NCBI GenBank assembly: GCA_007922305.1
Contig: ML677365.1
Location: forward strand, 11,766,533 to 11,830,532
DNA length: 64,000 nucleotides
From: Dermatemys mawii
Taxonomy: Eukaryota > Chordata > Testudines > Dermatemydidae
Reading direction: 5' to 3'
The translations under genes were made by a program, and so were the position numbers. The notes beneath the pieces were generated by a model. The model had not been told where the DNA came from. It did not search any database and worked only from the letters and a program-made list of their open reading frames with translations. Of this stretch, positions 23,701-35,379 are shown in pieces (the stretch's first letter is position 1; each line of letters opens with the position of its first letter).

Positions 23701-26700
23701 CAATTTACTTTTATTTATTGAAATGAGTAAAATATCTAACACACATGAGAGAAAGAAAAAAAATCCTGTGGCAGATCAAATATTAAGTAATTTTAAATCC
23801 CTTTCTGTTTGGTTGTAACTTGAAGCAAATAACCTAATTATTTTCCTCATTTTAAGAATTCTCCTTTTCAGAACACCTGAGATTTTTATAATTGCTTCTT
23901 GGATAAATTAACTCTTGGGGAGGGGGAGGAGGAATGGGGGGATTAGTGTTAGCACAATTAACCCCAAGAGAAAGTACTAAAAAATGTACCTGCTGAGCAG
24001 CAAGAAATTAACAGGAGAGGAATTAACATGTGCTACACTCTACACATAGTCAAATGTCTTGAAATCCCTTTGAAACTTCTTGATCCCCAGGGTATCAAGT
24101 AGTTGTGTACTTTATGTAAGGTGTTTAGGCCCTAATCCTGCAAGCCGTCCTGGGTGAACAGATGTTCTGTGCCTTTGCANNNNNNNNNNACAAACTTTGT
24201 AAGTATAGGAATTTGAAGGTAAAATGTTGATTGTTCCCTCCCTGTGGCCTTTCACTGTGAGATCCACTGTAGGTATTTACCCTGCAAATTACTAGAGAAT
24301 TCATAGAACATTTTGGTGGAATCTTCTTCCTAGCACACAAGCTTTCAATGCCTGTTAGTCAGCTAATAACTTGGGTGGCTGATGATGCTATTGTTATGGA
24401 TAAAGCAGCCCAGGATAAAGAGTATAAATTGTTAAAATGTCCTCCAGTACAAAAAGTAATTTGTACAGAGAGCAGGAATCCTTGTGTGCTTAAAGGGAAA
24501 TAAAGTTATTCATAAAGAAGAATTAAACACTAGAGTTTTCTTCTGAGACATATTTTTCATCTGTTGCCTTCTTCTGTGATAAACTCACCATTTTGTGTGA
24601 GTACTGATTCCTGTTTAAAATAGTCTGTGATTTCAATCCATCCCCTAAGACATCTTTCAGTAATGTCACACTCCCAAGAGTTTGTATTTAAACACTACTG
24701 GAAGCTCCAGGATAACTTGTTGCCAGAAAGTTTATAGTGATTGTGCTCAAGCGGCACAAATTTATGAAGGGGAAGCTGTTGTGAATAGAAACCACAGGAA
24801 GGCTGGAAGTTCCTTGTGGAAGACATGACCTGGAACTTAATTTGTGTCAGGATCTAACTAGAATAAAGTTGCCACCTCACCCATTTACCTGACTGATTTT
24901 GTTTGGGGCACCCTACTTTGGCCTACTGCAAGTTGCAGGGCAGTTCTTTTAGATGGGAGCCATTTCTATGTTATAAATGCTCAAGGGAACTCTTTAAATA
25001 AAATGTAGCCACACAGATGATCTTCCTCACTCAGGAGCAAATCCAAGATGGAGACTGCATGGAATACATGCATAAGTGTCACTGCACAATATACTTGAGG
25101 AACACAGTGAGGTTGGTAAAATAGTTTTAACGTTTGCTCCTGGGTGATTCTATATTTTATTAAATGGTGAAATCTTTAAATAACTCAGATGCGCACAAAG
25201 ACATGTCTTCTGTCACTTTCATGGTGGTATCATTTACTATAAAAGTGGTGACCTTCAGGGACATTATCACTAATAGGCTTCAAGGATTATGCTCTTGGGA
25301 GCAAAAAACAGAGAGTTTCAAGCAGAAGGACTTCTCTGTGGAACTCCACACCACCAGACAGCATCTTGTTAGAATGCAATGCAAAACTTATCTCTTTCTG
25401 TGGACCTTCTCCACAATATATCAACATACAGAATGGCTGGTGAAACTGTCCCTTCGCCTACATATCTTCCCCTGGAAATATGAAACCAAAGAAAGAACAG
25501 AGAACTGCTCCCATACAGCAAAATTACTTGAAGCATTGTATTTGGTGCATAGCCACTATGGTAATAGCTTTCCTAGAAATTCATGAATAGATGGGTAATG
25601 GTGACTTCTCTGGAATGAAAGAGTCGAGGGAAGTATCTATGGGCCTGATCGAGCATCCACTGAAGTCAAGAGGTATTTTTCTATACTAAAACTTATCAGG
25701 AGCAATATATTGTATTATAGGTAAGGTACTTACTTGGTACCCAACTTTCAGATTAACCTTTAGCTCTGGTAATGCTTGGAGATGCTTGTTCACTGAAAAA
25801 ATTAGCCAGTAAAGCAAATAATCTACTGCTGCAAACAGAACCCAGATGCAAAGATTAGTAAATACAGGGATGAGTACGCGTCCTATGCTTTTCCTTTCCT
25901 TGTGTGTTAGGCAGGGGGATGGGAGTATCACATACTTTTTTCTTTCTTTTTTACTGAGTGGAAGAACACAGGGCTTTTGTTGCTGCCTTTGGTGCTCATC
26001 AAATTCAATGAACCGTTTTGTAATGTAAATATTCTTGAACTTCACGCTATAAGCTCCCACGAATTTTCTGAAGAAAAGGTATGTGCCAAGAGGAACTAGA
26101 AGAATTCCTATTATCGGCAACAGCCTCTGGTTTATATAGAGCTGGATAGCCAGTATAGAAGATATATGGTTAGTAACACTCTGGATTTGTTGTTTTGTGT
26201 TGTTTAACTTCAGTTTCAAATCTTCATCTGAAATTATGTAAGAGACATTGAATTTGTCACTCAGTGATACCAATTCTTTCCCTCGGTTATTTAAATGTTT
26301 AACCTCATTATAAATCCACTGAATTATTTTAATATATTGTTTTATAAAGGCAAATTGCTCAATCTCTAGATTGCAAGATATACTGTCTGCCAATATCTTT
26401 AGGTTGTGAAAAATATTTTGGATGTTGCCAGCTACCACAATGCCAGTCCCAGCAGCAAGCAGCGCATTTCTACCTTCATGCAAGCCACAAGAAAGAACAA
26501 ACAGTGTGCCAAAGCAGCGCATGTGCTTGGAGGAACACAACGCAATAGATAGGCCAGTCCAGGTGGACCCAGAAATTGCTAAGGAAACCAAAGGATACTG
26601 TGCTAGAAAGGAATGCAAGCCAAGAAATAAGAGGCTGCTTATGATGAAGCTAAAAGTACAGCAAACTGCAAAAAGCTGCAACAGATTCTTCCAGCCAGGC

Positions 26701-26795
26701 TTCCTCTCTGATACAAAAAGTCCCCAGATGTGTCGAGTTATTGAGGCAAAAATTCTCATTTTCTTCTGAAGGCTGGTAATGCACTGATGGCTCAT
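17640..26795 (-). CDS. DCSTAMP: DCSTAMP, dendritic cell-specific transmembrane protein (three coding exons, whole span)
   Basis: DC-STAMP is a multi-pass membrane protein needed for fusion of osteoclast and macrophage precursors; this role is known from mammals. Three minus-strand exons join in phase 0: 26759 (or 26795)-25734, 19600-19271 and 17723-17640. They give 479 residues from the downstream ATG, against 470 in human. The conserved family blocks are all present: SCGLHEGRNALLAAGTG, the KNIYITKRFIEFDEHQRQQQ block, CIWVLFAAVDYLLY, and LTQLKILVSTSFYPNIEMKR. About six hydrophobic segments are visible. SFYPNI near residues 413-418 fits the ITIM pattern (S-x-Y-x-x-I). No stop or frameshift interrupts any exon, so the gene looks intact. 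Introns are 6133 and 1547 bp. A 5' non-coding exon is expected but I could not place it. In human the neighbours are RIMS2 and DPYS; neither was recognised here. Confidence 0.93.
18050..18830 (+). pseudogene. Penelope-like element, GIY-YIG endonuclease fragment plus 3' end
   Basis: The plus-strand frame at 18228-18524 encodes CQQCPSAMYIGQTGQSL, the GIY-YIG core. It is followed by NGHKSDIRNH and a C-terminal region as in the intact copies. The region upstream (18110-18220) is homologous but frame-broken. Downstream, 'gattatcactacaaaagg' to 'ggtgccacaagtactcc' is the element 3' end with a hammerhead-like motif at 18741-18778. This copy lies in the last intron of DCSTAMP, antisense to the gene. 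It is more diverged than the copies at 20785 and 51866 and belongs with the 8855 subfamily. Confidence 0.85.
19271..19600 (-). CDS. DCSTAMP: DCSTAMP second coding exon (residues about 343-452)
   Basis: This 330-bp exon, exactly 110 codons, lies between the acceptor TTTTTTCTCCCCTACAG (AG at 19602-19601) and a GTAAGC donor (from 19270). It encodes the last extracellular stretch, with CLPKPEFLLFSTW, then a membrane segment (about residues 377-400), then the juxtamembrane block LTQLKILVSTSFYPNIEMKR that is strongly conserved in DC-STAMP. A basic cytoplasmic tail follows, LHAKLLRKRSK. The open frame runs past the donor for about 57 codons of unrelated sequence, so the exon end is set by the splice site and not by the stop. 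Confidence 0.92.
20785..22480 (+). mobile_element. Penelope-like retroelement copy A, 5'-truncated, with 11-bp TSD
   Basis: Homology to copy B (51866-53908) starts at about 20785 and runs to 22480. An 11-bp direct repeat, GAGTCTTGTAA, flanks it exactly (20774-20784 and 22481-22491), so both ends of this insertion are defined. It is truncated inside the reverse transcriptase. The 3' end contains a hairpin, GTGGGT-ATTA-ACCCAC, within a hammerhead-like motif, and ends ...cccctctgattctt. It sits in the 6.1-kb DCSTAMP intron, antisense to the gene. Confidence 0.93.
20788..22249 (+). pseudogene. PLE copy A reverse transcriptase and GIY-YIG endonuclease, one frameshift
   Basis: The reverse transcriptase part (to 21744) starts at motif A, MDVEALYTNIPHKDG. 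It has TSGTAMGTRMAPQYANIFMA and the catalytic YIDDIF box. The endonuclease part (frame 21605-22249) has a zinc-binding-like CNKPRCQLCPH segment, the GIY-YIG core CPSAMYIGQTGQ, and NGHKSDIRNG. Compared with copy B, an extra A in 'cataataaactctaac' near 21735 shifts the frame between the two domains, so no fused RT-endonuclease can be made. The N-terminal part of RT is missing. PLE proteins reverse-transcribe and insert the element; this copy should be dead. Confidence 0.92.
23274..23396. mobile_element. 123-bp TAGGGTGACC MITE with perfect 8-bp TSD
   Basis: Ends TAGGGTGACCAAACAGC and CATCTGGTCACACTA. The target duplication TGTGAAGA is exact at 23266-23273 and 23397-23404. Lies in the DCSTAMP intron. 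Confidence 0.9.
24180..24189. other. Assembly gap (10 N)
   Basis: Ten N characters inside the large DCSTAMP intron. True gap size unknown. Confidence 0.99.
25734..26795 (-). CDS. DCSTAMP: DCSTAMP first coding exon (about 342 of 479 residues)
   Basis: This exon encodes the N-terminal half and most membrane segments. Counting from the ATG at 26757-26759, hydrophobic stretches lie near residues 31-52, 56-77, 82-111, 213-230 and 296-322. The DC-STAMP-like domain begins in the second half. The exon ends ...KVGYQ at 25734, followed on the minus strand by the donor GTAAGT (25733-25728). Upstream, the minus strand reads TTTATTTCCAG directly before 26796, a good acceptor. Two in-frame ATGs follow it: 26793-26795 (MSHQCITSLQKK...) and 26757-26759 (MRIFAS...). 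Family alignment, in which the conserved PGW falls at residues 21-23, favours the second. Reading past the donor meets a stop at 25686-25688, which supports splicing. Confidence 0.93.
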
Positions 26796-26796
26796 A

Positions 26797-28319
26797 CTGG
26801 AAATAAAGGAACACAAAACATGTCATTAGTCACAGTTAGCTGCAGTCTCTTAGTAATATGTTTTCGACAGACTGACAAACAACTCTTTGCATTGCAAAAT
26901 CTGCAGGGGGTGGGTGGGAGATGGGGGAGAGAATGGGGCAGTCAGAAAGGACTCTGAACCAGAAGGACCATCTCTATGGTGCAAAAGGATAGCTCCATCT
27001 GTATGTCCATTCAGTCCTTCACCTCACACCAATTGTATTGGCAAAGTGGCTGATCCAAAAGATAAGTTAACATTTTTCAAAATATTTGCATCCTTGTTCT
27101 TAAATTGTATATAGAGAGATTTAGTGTTTGACTTTATATATATATATTTATTTCAGGCTAGGCTGAGTGTTCATGCTATAGGGTGGTGCATGGGAGTAAG
27201 CCTCACACTTCCCCTAAAACACACACATACTGCCCTGCACAGTTATGTTAGCTTTACCAGAAGCTGCGAGCAGAAGATGCACGCCCAGTACTTCCCATTG
27301 TGAGCAACTGATTGGGTTCCTCCCTTCCCCAGTGCACCAGCCAGTGGAACTGTCTGAGTGGGGGTGAGGGAGCGTGCTGTGCTCTGAAACTGGATGTAAC
27401 AGAGTATTCCTTCCCCCGTCCTCGAGGAAGAACCCTGCCTCCTCCCAGGGCAGAACAGCTACATATTGCCCTTAAGATACACATGGAAGGTTAACATATT
27501 TCAGGTTCCCAAAAAGAGGACACTGTCGGAGAGGGGAGAGCTGCGGGGGAGAGGGAGGGGCTAACTGGGGGGAAAAGGAGGGAAGGGGAGCTGGATGGGA
27601 TACCTGTTGTGGGGGTACTCACTGGAGGTGGGGGGCAGTGTTGCTCCCCATTAAGGTGGTAGGATGGCTGGCACAAGCCCAGGATGCAGCGTCACCTGTC
27701 AGTCAGCACTGCCTTGTGGGACCTCGGCCCCAGGGCTGGAACTGGGGCCTGTAAGGGAGGGATCTGGCAGCTGCGGCTTTCAGAGGAATGGACCAGTCAG
27801 CTGTGGCTGCAAGGGAGAGCTCAATGAGGAAGCATTTTCAGAGCATTCAGAGCATTTTCTGAGCTGCAGCTTGCCTGCTCTTCAAAAACCTGGACATTGC
27901 ACGCTATTTGAGAACTCCTCCCCGACAGAGAAAGGCAGAAGAGGCCGCATCAAGGAAAACCTAGCCATATGGTAACCCTATAACCTTAAAGAGACTTACT
28001 CTTGCCCTCTAACCTTATTTCCTATGTGCCACTGTGTATGTACATATGTGTTTAAATTTGAGCATTCTTGTGAAATTAAATCAAAATTCAACATTTGCTA
28101 GGTAATATGTTTCCCGCAATCACATCTTTTTTTTCCCTTCATTTTTTATAGTATTCTCTTTTTAGGGAGATTTCTCCAAAGATGCAGGACAAATTTATAT
28201 GTATATTAAAGTTTTAACATATTATGATGTCAGATACCAATTAAATAAGATAAACTATTGCAATTTTGTCCTGTAATAGGAAGCTATTGTCTTTACAAAT
28301 ATCATTTGAAGATATTACA
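26797..28319. other. 5' flank of DCSTAMP; no second gene recognised
   Basis: A 5' non-coding exon and promoter of DCSTAMP would be expected upstream of 26797 on the minus strand. I could not place them. A short TA run lies at 27137-27148. The stretch about 27500-27978 is G-rich and ends 'atatggtaaccctat', resembling the 3' end of a TACCATA-type hAT MITE with a worn left end. Confidence 0.4.
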
Positions 28320-28945
28320 CTGGGTTTTCTTTCGCCTGAACACAGCAGGTTACTAGTAATTAGGCTAGTAGTTAATACAAATACAGTATTTTCCTTGCAA
28401 TTGAGTTTATGAATATACTCCCATCCGGGTTGCCAGACTTACTGCTCTGGGCAGCATGGTAAGGGGGCTGGGGCGGGGGAGGAGGGGGTTGATAAAGGGC
28501 AGAGAGTCCCAGGGGACAGGGAGCAAAGGTGGGGTTGGATGGGGCAGAGGTTCTGAGGGGGCAGTCAGGGGACAGGGAGTCGGGGTGGTGCGGGATGGAT
28601 AAGAGGCAGGGAGTCCTGGGGGACAGTCAGGGGGCGGGGGTGTGGATAGGAGTTGGGACAGTCAGGGGACAGGGAGCAGGGGAGGTTGGGTAGGGGGTTG
28701 GGTCCTGGGGGGGCAGTTAGGGTGGAGGGGGAATCTCTGAGGGGGCGGTCAGGGACAAGGAGCAGGGTGGCTGGATCGGTTGGGGATTCTGAGGGAGGAA
28801 GCCAGGGGGTGGGAAGTGGGAGGGGGTTGCATGGGGGCGGGGCCAAGCTGTTTGGGGAGGCAGTACACCCTTTCTTACCTGGCCCTCCATACAATTTTGC
28901 AACTCCAGTGTGGCCATCGGACTAAAATATTTGCCCACCCTTGAT
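28320..28945. mobile_element. Composite G-rich non-autonomous element with hAT-type right end
   Basis: The left 280 bp ('gggttttctttcgcctgaacacagc' to the G-rich start) are the reverse complement of the segment inside the MITE at 13315. The middle repeats the ggggcagtcaggggacaggg unit. The right part, 'ggccctccatacaattttgcaa ... tttgcccacccttg', matches the end of the hAT element at 50579-51345. No left hAT terminus or TSD was found. Confidence 0.6.
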
Positions 28946-29694
28946 CTAAAGAGCAGCACAGATTTCACCCCACAGCTTGTGTGGGAGGATTCCTGCCCCT
29001 CATGCCCCTATATTACAATTCTCCAGTCCTCAAATGAGTTAGGTTAAATAGATCTGGTGTTCAGTTTTTTGCAGGCTCAGAGAACTTCTATGAAACTAAG
29101 ATACTTAGGGTTGTAGTCCTGTGGTGGTACAAGGAATTTTTAAGCTCTGCTAAGGAAGCAGGCAAAGCTTGTAACCTCTGCAAACCAAATTTCTGCAACC
29201 CAGATCAAAGAGACTGCAAACTCTGATGGTGAAGCTTTGGTAAGTTCTATGGGTCAGATCCTCAGCTGGTGAAAACTGTCATAGTTCCACAATGGAATCA
29301 AGCAAAAAGTATGTAGGCTACGATACATGGCCAGGGAGCTCAGCATGCATCACAGAAAAGATCACCAAGATCTAAGATAGCTTCTGAAATTAGGGAGATG
29401 GAGAGAGAGAGAGAAATACCAAAGCAAGACTTTGGACACAAGAAAAGCACTGGAGCCAGGATGGTGGATATGTGACACCCATGAAATCTGCATAAACTCT
29501 GAAAACAAACTTGAATGTCTAATTTCAGGAAGAATGGGCTGTTGTTGTGGTTACAAGTTACAAAAATCGGCATGTGTTTGCATAACACTTCACTACAGGT
29601 TAGCAAATACGTGGCTGGATTGTCCCTAGTCTTTATGCTGATATTCAGTGGGAAGTTCACAAGGGGCTATTAATGGTTGGAGTCCCATGGCCCC
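28946..29694. other. Gene-free stretch, nothing recognised
   Basis: 'gggtcagatcctcagctggtg' near 29250 is one arm of a foldback repeat also present at 34170-34290. Otherwise nothing recognised. Confidence 0.4.
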
Positions 29695-30620
29695 TGTGAT
29701 AAATGAAGGGTGGGAGCTCTGTTTTATGAACACCCAGCCAGCTGGTTAGCTGTAAAATCTCTCTTGGTGTCTGTTCTCTGCTTGTTTTACCTGTGAAGAG
29801 TTAACAAGCCCACAAGTAAAAGAAAAAGGAGTGGGCACCTGACCAAAAGAGCCAATGGGAAGGTTAGAACTTTTAAAATTGGGAAAGAAACTTTCCCTTT
29901 GTCTGTTGTTTTCTGGAGAAGGGTACAGAGAGCAGCAATGCTATAAGCAGGAATGCTATGTAAGGCTTGAACCAGGTATAAAAATTCATCTTCCATACCA
30001 AGAAATCATTGGACAGGGCATGTTTAAATAGACGCATTTAGGTTTATTTCTTTGTTTTGGCTTGTGGATCTCCTTTGTGCTAACCCTAGATGCTTTTGTT
30101 TGCTTGTAACCTTTAAGATGAATCCCCAAGAAAGCTATTTTGGGCACTTAATTTTTGGAAATGCGCTTTTAAAATCTAGCAAAAACCTAAGTTCCAGATG
30201 TATTTTCTTCCTTTTTGTTTTTAATAACATTTACCTTTTTTTAGAAACAGGATTGGATTTTTGGTGTCCTAACAGGTTTGTGCATATTGTTTGATTAGCT
30301 GGTAAAAATGACTAATTTCCTTTGTTTTCTTTCTCAGCTCTTCCCTGGAGGGGGAGGGGAGTGAAAGGGCTTGAGGGCACCACTCAGGGATGAATTCCCA
30401 CGTGCTCCTTCCTAAGTCCAAGGGGTTTTTTTTGGCATTTGGGTGGTGTCAGCATTTACCAAGCCAAAGTCAGAGAAAAGCTGTAAGCTTGGGAGTTTAA
30501 TACAAGCCTAGAGTGGCAAGTATTAATTTTTAAAATCCTTGTGGGCCTCCACCATCTGTACTCAAAGTGAGACAGTAGGGATTCAGCCTTGACAGTCCCA
30601 TTTTCCTTCCGTGGTCACAA
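29695..30620 (+). repeat. Probable LTR-like dispersed repeat
   Basis: Blocks such as 'gttaacaagccca', 'cacctgaccaaaaga', 'gaaacaggattggatttttggtgtcc' and 'ggtggtgtcagcatttaccaagcc' resemble an abundant testudine repeat as I recall it. No TG...CA ends or TSD were confirmed and there is no coding sequence. The identification is tentative. Confidence 0.35.
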
Positions 30621-31479
30621 AGGGTAGTCAGCACAGTGCCTGCGTTTGGGAGTGCTTGGAAAGTGATTGTGCACAATCCTGTCCCTAGTCACCACAGCGC
30701 CACCTCACAACCTACTCAGAATAGTGCCAAAATCACACCATCTAGATCACCAATTGCAACCCACCAGCTCAGCAGCTGTTTGTTTTATTTCCCCACCACC
30801 CAAGTCTTAAATATAAAATGTCATCACCTGAGTATAGCATAGGATCACTATAAAGGGTGAACACTGGGGACTTTCTTTAAAAAATAAAAAGCCTTGAAAT
30901 CCAAAAATTCTTTGGAGTTGCATCAGCTACTTGCTCTCTAAAACAGCTGATCGTCCTTGGGGCTTGAAATTAACACCCTGGTTCAGAATTAGAAACAAAT
31001 CTGTGTGAAACGGTTCAGCTAAGAATCATGAGTCAGTCCTTAAAACAAGTGGTAAATTCTGAGAGGTTTCTGGAACTTCTAATATGGAAAAAGTAAATCA
31101 GTGAAGCTATGCTAAAGTATGACTTCAACGCATTTTAGCAGTAGGGAAAAGAACAACCCCTCTATATCTACCGTAATATTGAGGCAAAGTGCCCTCCACT
31201 AAAGGGCCTCATCCTTGTGGGTTTGTTGCCTAGTTTAGGAGCATTTTGCCCACTAGAGACCCTGCACTTTAATTTTTACAAGTCCTGAATCTTTATTTTA
31301 AGAATGCAACATGGTTATTCTTCTATTCCCCAGCATACACAGATTTTTGGGATCGTTGTCATTATATACAACAAAATGAGAAACCAGTCTGGGAAAGCAA
31401 TTCCCCCTCCTCCCCCGCCCCCCTGCAGATTCCTATTTTCTGTCAGCATCTATATATTATTGAGGGAAGGTGGATCCTA

Positions 31480-31735
31480 GTGATACAAGCACAAGATGGG
31501 AGCCAGAGACTGCTGAGTTCTACTCCTGGTGCTGGCCTGATTCTTCCTGTGTCCTCAGGCAAGTTGCTCAGTAAATTGTGCCTCAGTTTCTCCCCTGTAA
31601 TTTAGCTATTTATAATGGGAATCCTCATAATCATCTACTTCGCTGGGTACTGTGAGGATTAACTATGGGAGTGACGCCAGCAGAGAGTGTGGCCTGTGGT
31701 ATTTAATGTTTGTCATGTGCTTTGATGATGTAAGG
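31480..31735 (+). repeat. MIR-type SINE
   Basis: 'gagttctactcctggtgctggcctgattcttcctgtgtcctcaggcaagttgctcagt', then 'tgcctcagtttctcccctgta', then 'ctgggtactgtgaggattaa' follow the MIR order well. Confidence 0.8.
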
Positions 31736-34700
31736 ATTACAGACTGGAAGAGCTAAGAACTATTATTTAATCTCATTTTTCAGTGAAAGACAAGAATATT
31801 GGGAAAGAGCTTTTAGGCCAGATTGTAGTCTTCACACACTGTCCACTGTTGTTGGAGTGGGGTGAAGAACAACTGCATAGTGCCAGGAGTTCCTGGAGAA
31901 AGTCATCTCATTCAGTCACAATCCCTCTGCTAGAAAAAGAGCTGCCACCCTTTCAGAGCACATTCTCTCAACATACCCTGGTCTAGCCCCCTCCCCCTCC
32001 ACTGTTGGGTATGAAAGAACTTGGACAATCAGCTTCCTCTTTTTGGGGAGTCTAGCTTTACTCCAGCCTTTGTTCCCTAGCTCACCTTAGTTGTTGCCTC
32101 CCCGGATCACATGTAGGGGAGGTTGCTTCTTGTACCCTCTCCCAATCTCTTGTTCACCAGTAATCTAGTCATTCTTTTATATTTCACATTCATATTCTAG
32201 AACTAAAAATCAAAGACAAGAAATATGAGTGATGCCAAAACGAAAGGAGACCAACATGGGAACATTTCTGAAAACATCTCTATACGTTGTAGTCTGCTAC
32301 ACGTATAATGTAATGAAAGCTATATTACTGATATACAACTTCACTACCCTAGTTCAAATTCTTTATTGCCTTTTTTAAAATGACTTTCACCTTGGAAAAT
32401 TCTGTCTCATAAAAATGTAAAAGGAGAGAATTAATGGAATTTGCCAGCTAATGTACACTAGCTTCCACAAAATCTTTTGACTTGTCAGTGCAAATTCTAA
32501 ATCAAGCCACTAGACAATATAAACATGGCTTATTTGAAAACCATGATTGCATATTGTAAAGGCATGGCAAATACTGAAGTTCTTACTCCAGTTTGACAAA
32601 GTCTTTGCTTAGGAAAAGCCCAAGGACTGCAATGTTGCCAAGTCCATACACAGGTTGTCGGGAGGGGGTGGGGTAGGGACGGGGGGAACTTGCTTCATGC
32701 CTATATAAAAGCCAAGTATAGTTTGACCACAAATGACCCCATTATTTCAAAAGCTACTTAAAAGGAAAGAATTACTCATAAGGAAATGAATGGCATTACG
32801 AAACCATCTCCCGTACAATACACAGTATTTTTGTACAAAGCAAAAGTTTTATTAATGGCTGCATTTTACATTGTGATTTTATCTCATGCATTATACCTGT
32901 GCTTTGCATGCTGTCTCATTTGATCTTTAAAGTCCACTGACTACACAGAGAATACATAAAAGTAGGAAAAAGAAAATCACGTATGAGTTCCAAAATATTC
33001 TCCTTCCACCTCTCCACCCCATGTCAGTTGTCAGGGTTACACTGAGACTTAGAGTTGTTATTTCACCTTTTTAGAAGCACCAAGAAATACTATGAGAGTT
33101 TTCTGAAGAGAAAAAATAAATGTAGAAAAGTTGCTTAAAACTTCTGTTTGCTTGGTAAGCATGCGGCATTCAGCACAGAAATTGGAGCCTGACCCAGAAG
33201 CCACTGAAGTCAAAGGAAAGATTCTGCACTGCAGTAAAATACCCACAACTGGCCCATGTCAGCTGATGGGCCCTGGGACTCTGAAATTGCAGCGTCGATG
33301 TTTGGACTCAGGCTGGTCCCAGAGGTTCCCTGATCCCAGACTCCAGCCTGAGCCCAAATGTCGACACTGCAATTTTATTGTCCCGCAGCCCCACAAGCCC
33401 GAGTCAGCGGATACAGGCCAGCCATTGGTTTTTATTGCAATGTAGACATACCCTTACTGACTTCAGTCAGGCCCTTGGCGTTTACTGGAAGATTCATATA
33501 TTTAAATTCTATTTAGAGAGGGGAGAGATGGCAACAAACCCACACATCAATTACAATACACAATGATCCATACATGACTATGTAACTAAAATACAAACAT
33601 ATAGCAATACAAAGAAAATGAGGTACAGCAACTATCCATATACAGACAAAAACAAAGATGTATCTAAACACCACACATTCTTAATAAGGATCAAAGAACA
33701 ATAGCCCACCTTTGAGGCATATGGCTTGGTAAAGATAATAAATAATGAAGGGGGAATGGATTTATTTTATTCTTTAAGGTAGCAATTTTCTCCATTGTAA
33801 ACACATCCAATACTGAACCAGATACTCACAGAAGGCACATAGTGATTATGCCAGGAGGCAGCAATAGTAAATCTTGCAGCTACTAAAAAAAAAAAAATGG
33901 AGGAAGGAATACATTTTTCTAGTCGGAACATTGCTATAAACACCCCACAATGTTATGGACACAGGCCCCGATGCTGCAAACTCTTAAAAACATGCTTAAT
34001 TTGAAGCACAAATCTAATTTTTTGTATGTTTGCAGCCATAGTTAATTGTGTGGGAAATCCCAAATGTAACTTGCATTTAGATTAGCTCCCCAAATCTTTG
34101 TATGAATGTACAATCAAACCACCTATGTTCTGGAAAGAGCCTAGAGCTCTTTGTTCTGTCTCTTTTAGGATCAGATCTTCAGCTGGCCATCATTTAGGAT
34201 CAGATCTTCAGCTGGTGTGATTTGCTGTGTAGTTTCACTAATTTTACCGGAGCTCCCATGATTTACACCAGCTGAGGATTTGGTCCTTAAAGTGAATGTT
34301 TAGTCCTGGAATATTAACAATTTTTAACACTATAAAATCAGTACTTAATAGTTACTAACTGTTGACTGATTTTCCACTTCAAGCCCCTTTAAAATAGTAC
34401 CCTAAAGATTTACTTACATGTTCTTCCGTAAAGCACATGAAGATTCTTTGGGTTGCTGTACTTCTTGATTTTGGTGAGAAGCAGGGACTGGAGCTAATAA
34501 AAAGTTTCACATGAGTCACTTGTCCCCCTGTTCCCCTACTGAGTCAGGCACACCACAGTTGTGAAATTATTTTAGTTTTGACAAAGATAAATGAGGATGT
34601 AACTCATGCACAAAACTCAAATAATATATAATTTGCAGGTGCCATTTTTTTCTTAAAACTTTCCTCCTGTCAGAATAATAGAGATCAGCAAATGAGTTTT

Positions 34701-35370
34701 AGGGACAGACTTGGATTCCTTTAACTTAGGTTGAATAGTGCTTTACTCCACAAGTGCTCCCATTGAAATCTATATAAGCACTTGTGGTGTAAGGTGCTAC
34801 TCGCCATGAGTAAGGATTTTGAAATGTAGCCCTTAGGAAATCCATAAGGAATTCTACCAAGGTCATACACCCTAAGACTATTCTTGAATTATGTAAAATG
34901 TAGAACTGGGTGGTCCTTAAGTTTAAAACAGGACTTTTGTATGCACTGTTAACTGTAAAAAATGTCTTAGCAAGAGACAGAATAATACCCAGCACTACAT
35001 AAGTGTTTTATAGTTTCAAAGTTCTCTTCTGTAATGAACTAATTCCCATGACACCTCTGAGCTAATTAAGTATGTGAGCAGGCACCTTTCACAGCCTGCA
35101 TAAAAACATGGTCTCATGCTATCATTGTTAACATTTATTCTTTGTATTAAAGTAGCCCGTGTGGCTCTTGGTCATGAATCAGGGCTCCAGTGTTGTAGGC
35201 ACTGTACAAACGTACAACAAAGAGATGGTCTCTGCCACAATCTAAGTATGGCCAGAGACAACAGGTGGATACAACACATAAATATGGGGAGCACAAGGAG
35301 ACAATGCTCATCAGTAGTGGTAGCTGCAACCAACCCTTTACACATACCTTGATTCTTGGTACAAATTAGA
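31736..35370. other. Gene-free stretch with MITE and foldback fragments
   Basis: About 33270-33460 ends 'attgcaatgtagacataccc', a MITE-like terminus of the GGGTATGTCTACA type. At 34170-34290 'ggatcagatcttcagctggtgtga' and 'acaccagctgaggatttggtcc' form an inverted repeat. No gene recognised. Confidence 0.45.
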
Positions 35371-35379
35371 ACTGCTCAG

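Noticed and set aside
25686..25733. Last 15 codons of the large minus-strand frame (VSTLPIIQ...)
   Set aside because: They follow the GTAAGT donor and are intronic.
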